64,000 nucleotides of DNA from CAKSEI01 sp964403505 (lineage in GTDB: Bacteria; Bacillota; Clostridia; Oscillospirales; CAG-272), in NCBI GenBank assembly GCA_964403505.1, contig CAYOFP010000001.1:62001-126000 (forward strand), written 5' to 3'. Position 1 is the first letter of the stretch. Every line of letters begins with the position of its first letter. This document shows positions 61,754 to 64,000 of this stretch, in pieces. A program made the translations under genes and the position numbers. Under the pieces are notes generated by a model that worked only from the letters and a program-made list of their open reading frames with translations, searched no databases and was not told the DNA's origin.

Positions 61754-62686
61754 TTATATTCTTTCAGCCACACGCAGTTTAGCGCTGCGCGAGCGCGGAT
61801 TTTCGTCAAGCTCGGAAAGAGACGGTTCGATCGGCTTTCTCGATACGAGCTTTATCTGCGGTACTTTTCCGCATACGCATACGGGAAAATCGGGCGGACA
61901 GGTACATCCCTTGGCAAGAGCTGAAAAAGTCTGCTTGGTTATCCTGTCCTCGAGCGAATGAAATGTGATCACCGCCAGACGGCCGCCGGCAGTCAATGAC
62001 TCTGCGAGCGCACGGAGCGTCGGCTCGATGATATTTAACTCGTTATTTACCTCTATCCTTATCGCCTGAAATGTCTTTTTTGCAGGGTGGTGACCGCCTG
62101 CCTTTACCTTATTCGGCAATGCGTCCTTTATAATATCGACAAGCTCAGATGTAGTGGAAACGGGCGCCGCAGCTCTCGCCTTCACAATTGCACGGGAGAT
62201 CTGAGGAGCATATGACTCCTCACCGTATGTATATAATATTCTCCTGATATCCGCTTCATCATAGCCGTTCACGATGTCGTAGGCTGTCAGGCTCTCGCCA
62301 CGATCCATGCGCATATCAAGCGGCGCATCCTGCATATAGGAAAATCCCCGCTCGGCGGTATCGAGCTGAAAAGAAGATACGCCGAGGTCGATTAAAGCGC
62401 CATCTATCTTGTCAATACTAAGGCTGTCAAGCACATCACGCACCGAGGAAAAATTCGCGTGGACGAATGTGACCTTGTCCGAAAAAGCAGAAAGCCGTGC
62501 CTGCGCCGCCTTAATTGCATCGCTGTCACGGTCAATGGAGATGAGCCGACCTTTTCCGAGTCTTTTCGCAATGGCAAGGGAGTGTCCGCCTCCGCCTGCC
62601 GTGCAGTCGACATAGATACCGTCCGGCTTTATTTCAAGTGCCGCAATGCTCTCGCGGAGCATCACAGAGTAATGACTATATTCCAT
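61754..62686 (-). CDS. rsmH: RsmH (MraW), 16S rRNA m4C1402 methyltransferase
   Basis: This 310-residue SAM-dependent methyltransferase has a YVDCTAGGGGHS SAM-binding loop, GVSSFQLD and an HSLEDRITKQ motif. It methylates 16S rRNA and is the standard second gene of the dcw cluster. The ATG at 62686 overlaps the mraZ stop (TGATG). Confidence 0.96.
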   Translation of the reverse strand: MEYSHYSVMLRESIAALEIKPDGIYVDCTAGGGGHSLAIAKRLGKGRLISIDRDSDAIKAAQARLSAFSDKVTFVHANFSSVRDVLDSLSIDKIDGALIDLGVSSFQLDTAERGFSYMQDAPLDMRMDRGESLTAYDIVNGYDEADIRRILYTYGEESYAPQISRAIVKARAAAPVSTTSELVDIIKDALPNKVKAGGHHPAKKTFQAIRIEVNNELNIIEPTLRALAESLTAGGRLAVITFHSLEDRITKQTFSALAKGCTCPPDFPVCVCGKVPQIKLVSRKPIEPSLSELDENPRSRSAKLRVAERI

Positions 62687-63105
62687 CAAAAACCTAATTC
62701 TATCAGCATTTTCTCCATGCTCTCACGGTCGGAGCTTTCCTGCTCTGACTGCCAGATCTGAGATGACCATATCTCGGCCTTCTGTCCTGTTCCTATTATT
62801 ATAACACATTTTTCGAGTTTTGCATAGTCTCTTAGCAAAGATGGTATAATTATCCTGCCCTGCGTGTCAATGGTACACTCGACCGCCGAAGAATAAATGA
62901 ATCTCTTTAGGTGTCTCGACTGTGTCGCGGGAAGCTTCTCGAGGTTGGATGCGAAGTTTTCCCATTCTACGGAAGAATACACGGTGATACATTCATCAAT
63001 TCCCCGAACGAGCACGACGTCAGAGCCAAGCTTCTCACGAACCTTGGCCGGGATGAATATTCTGTTTTTAGAATCGAGTGTTGCCTCGTAACTTCCCGAA
63101 ATCAT
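62686..63105 (-). CDS. mraZ: MraZ, transcriptional regulator of the dcw cluster
   Basis: The 139-residue protein has two SpoVT/AbrB-like (MraZ) repeats (about 5-45 and 75-120; DSKNRIFIPAKVREKLG and DTQGRIIIPSLLRDYA). It represses its own operon. It binds direct repeats such as those at 63210-63237. Confidence 0.95.
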   Translation of the reverse strand: MISGSYEATLDSKNRIFIPAKVREKLGSDVVLVRGIDECITVYSSVEWENFASNLEKLPATQSRHLKRFIYSSAVECTIDTQGRIIIPSLLRDYAKLEKCVIIIGTGQKAEIWSSQIWQSEQESSDRESMEKMLIELGF

Positions 63106-63209
63106 GCTCTCTCCTGATCGTTTTATATAAATGAATGTCGTTTTTTATCGTATTTACCCTCTCACGAGGGCACAGCCTGTGCAAATGTTCAAAACTCCTG
63201 TGGAAAACT

Positions 63210-63274
63210 CACCACTTTTGTTCCACTTGCCACCACTTTATAGACATTATACACTATCAGGAAATATTTTTCAA
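63210..63274 (-). promoter_or_regulatory. mraZ promoter with three MraZ boxes
   Basis: Promoter TTGAAA (63269-63274), 17 bp, TATAAT (63246-63251). Three AGTGGWR-type direct repeats at 63231-63237, 63221-63227 and 63210-63216 follow at 10-11 bp spacing, at about +1 to +30. This is the MraZ operator arrangement. Confidence 0.85.
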
Positions 63275-63351
63275 TAGCAAAAAGAAAAAATACCAACGTA
63301 TTATAAAAAGGACCTGTCAACTCGGTCTTTTCGCCTCTAAAATAAGAAAAT

Positions 63352-63379
63352 AAGACGCAGATTTTTACATCAGCGTCTT
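63352..63379 (-). terminator. Terminator of the SLH gene
   Basis: AAGACGC and GCGTCTT arms (63352-63358, 63373-63379) are followed by ATTTTC on the minus strand. Confidence 0.6.
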
Positions 63380-63394
63380 TTATTCTATTCTATA

Positions 63395-64000
63395 TCACAT
63401 AGCCACCGAGGAATATCTCTTCAATATCAGAGCGACTTGCGCACGGGTTGCCGTGCCGCGTGCGTCGAGCATATTGATGTTGCCTATCTTGTTACCCGAG
63501 ATAAGTCCTGCACCAATCGCCCATTTTATCGCGCTCTCGGCATAGCCTGACACTCTATTTCCGTCGGGAAATGCGGTAAGCTCTGCCGTAGCGGTTACAT
63601 TATGTTTTTTAAGTGCGGCATATCTGTATAGAATTGCGGAAAGCTGCTCGCGTGTGATGCTTTCATTTGGGGCAAAGATCGTATCTGTTTTACCGTATAC
63701 AACGCCGCTTGCTTGAGCCCACATAACCGCTTCTGCAAACCAATCGTTCTTCTTTACGTCCGTAAATACGCTCTCTTTACCTTCAAGACAGGGTCTGTTC
63801 TCAAGATTATAGAGAACCTCGACGAGCATTGCACGGGTCATAGCCATATCGGGCGCAAATCGATTTTTAGATACGCCGCTGAACAATCCATTATCCACAG
63901 CATATTGCACCGCATCAACATACCATGCACCGCATTTTACATCAGTGAATATATTATCCACAGAATTTACCGGGATCTCCGTCACATCGTTTTTCGCGTC
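63395..64000 (-). CDS. SLH-domain protein, C-terminal part
   Basis: The ORF is open to the window edge, so this is the C-terminus of a longer protein. It contains three SLH repeats (about 10-55, 72-115 and 133-178 from the visible start; FTDV...W and ITREQLSAILYRY), which anchor proteins to cell-wall polymers. The rest of the protein and its start lie outside the window. Confidence 0.85.
   Translation of the reverse strand, partial: DAKNDVTEIPVNSVDNIFTDVKCGAWYVDAVQYAVDNGLFSGVSKNRFAPDMAMTRAMLVEVLYNLENRPCLEGKESVFTDVKKNDWFAEAVMWAQASGVVYGKTDTIFAPNESITREQLSAILYRYAALKKHNVTATAELTAFPDGNRVSGYAESAIKWAIGAGLISGNKIGNINMLDARGTATRAQVALILKRYSSVAM

Overview
The window holds a complete-looking prophage (about 42-41463) followed by a block of ordinary chromosome. 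The chromosomal genes are ctsR-mcsA-mcsB-clpC, a division and cell-wall (dcw) cluster, an mDAP-type MurE, a PASTA-domain PBP, SpoIID-like and SLH proteins and a lipoprotein. Together with strong sigma-A-type promoters and AGGAGG ribosome sites, they point to a low-to-mid GC Bacillota, most likely a Clostridia member. The species cannot be named from the sequence.

Prophage (42-41463). It sits in the 3' end of a minus-strand tRNA-Lys(TTT) and is bounded by a perfect 27-bp repeat (attL 42-68, attR 41437-41463). The left arm, on the minus strand, carries the integrase, an Abi_2/HEPN gene preceded by its own promoter and a compact hairpin RNA, an unknown membrane-anchored protein and an XRE repressor. 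A divergent promoter region (3467-3564) faces a rightward early operon of a Cro-like protein, many small proteins (several Cys-rich), a ParB-like protein, a wrecked DNA methyltransferase locus and an HUH rolling-circle type Rep protein. The late region is podovirus-like: terminase, P22-type portal, a Prp-family protease, scaffold, N4-gp56-type capsid, an adaptor, tail-hub candidates, a 3229-residue polyvalent ejection protein, tail/fibre proteins, two holin-like proteins and an amidase.

The late genes form four transcription units. Each starts with the same unusual promoter: an RGGGTTAGA box exactly 29 bp upstream of a TGn-extended -10 (10892, 15324, 22232, 32848). Three of these promoters lie downstream of a terminator. 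At two of the gaps an antisense toxin-antitoxin cassette has been inserted between terminator and promoter. The phage encodes its own Prp protease next to scaffold and capsid proteins that both begin with an L27-like Prp cleavage motif. Next to attR lie a minus-strand pair resembling PanA/PanT, an unidentified structured RNA and a phage-borne terminator that replaces the lost terminator of the tRNA.

Chromosome (41513-64000), all minus strand. It holds a hexapeptide acyltransferase; the class III heat-shock operon ctsR-mcsA-mcsB-clpC with three CtsR boxes; three genes with PG-binding, SpoIID-like and carboxypeptidase-regulatory-like domains; a lipoprotein; the dcw cluster mraZ-rsmH-ftsL-ftsI(PASTA)-murE-murF-mraY-ftsW-murG-ftsQ-ftsZ, lacking murD, murC and ftsA; and the C-terminal part of an SLH-domain protein cut by the window edge. 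The mraZ promoter carries three GTGGWR repeats, the expected MraZ operator. A 160-bp palindromic MITE-like element separates murE from ftsI.
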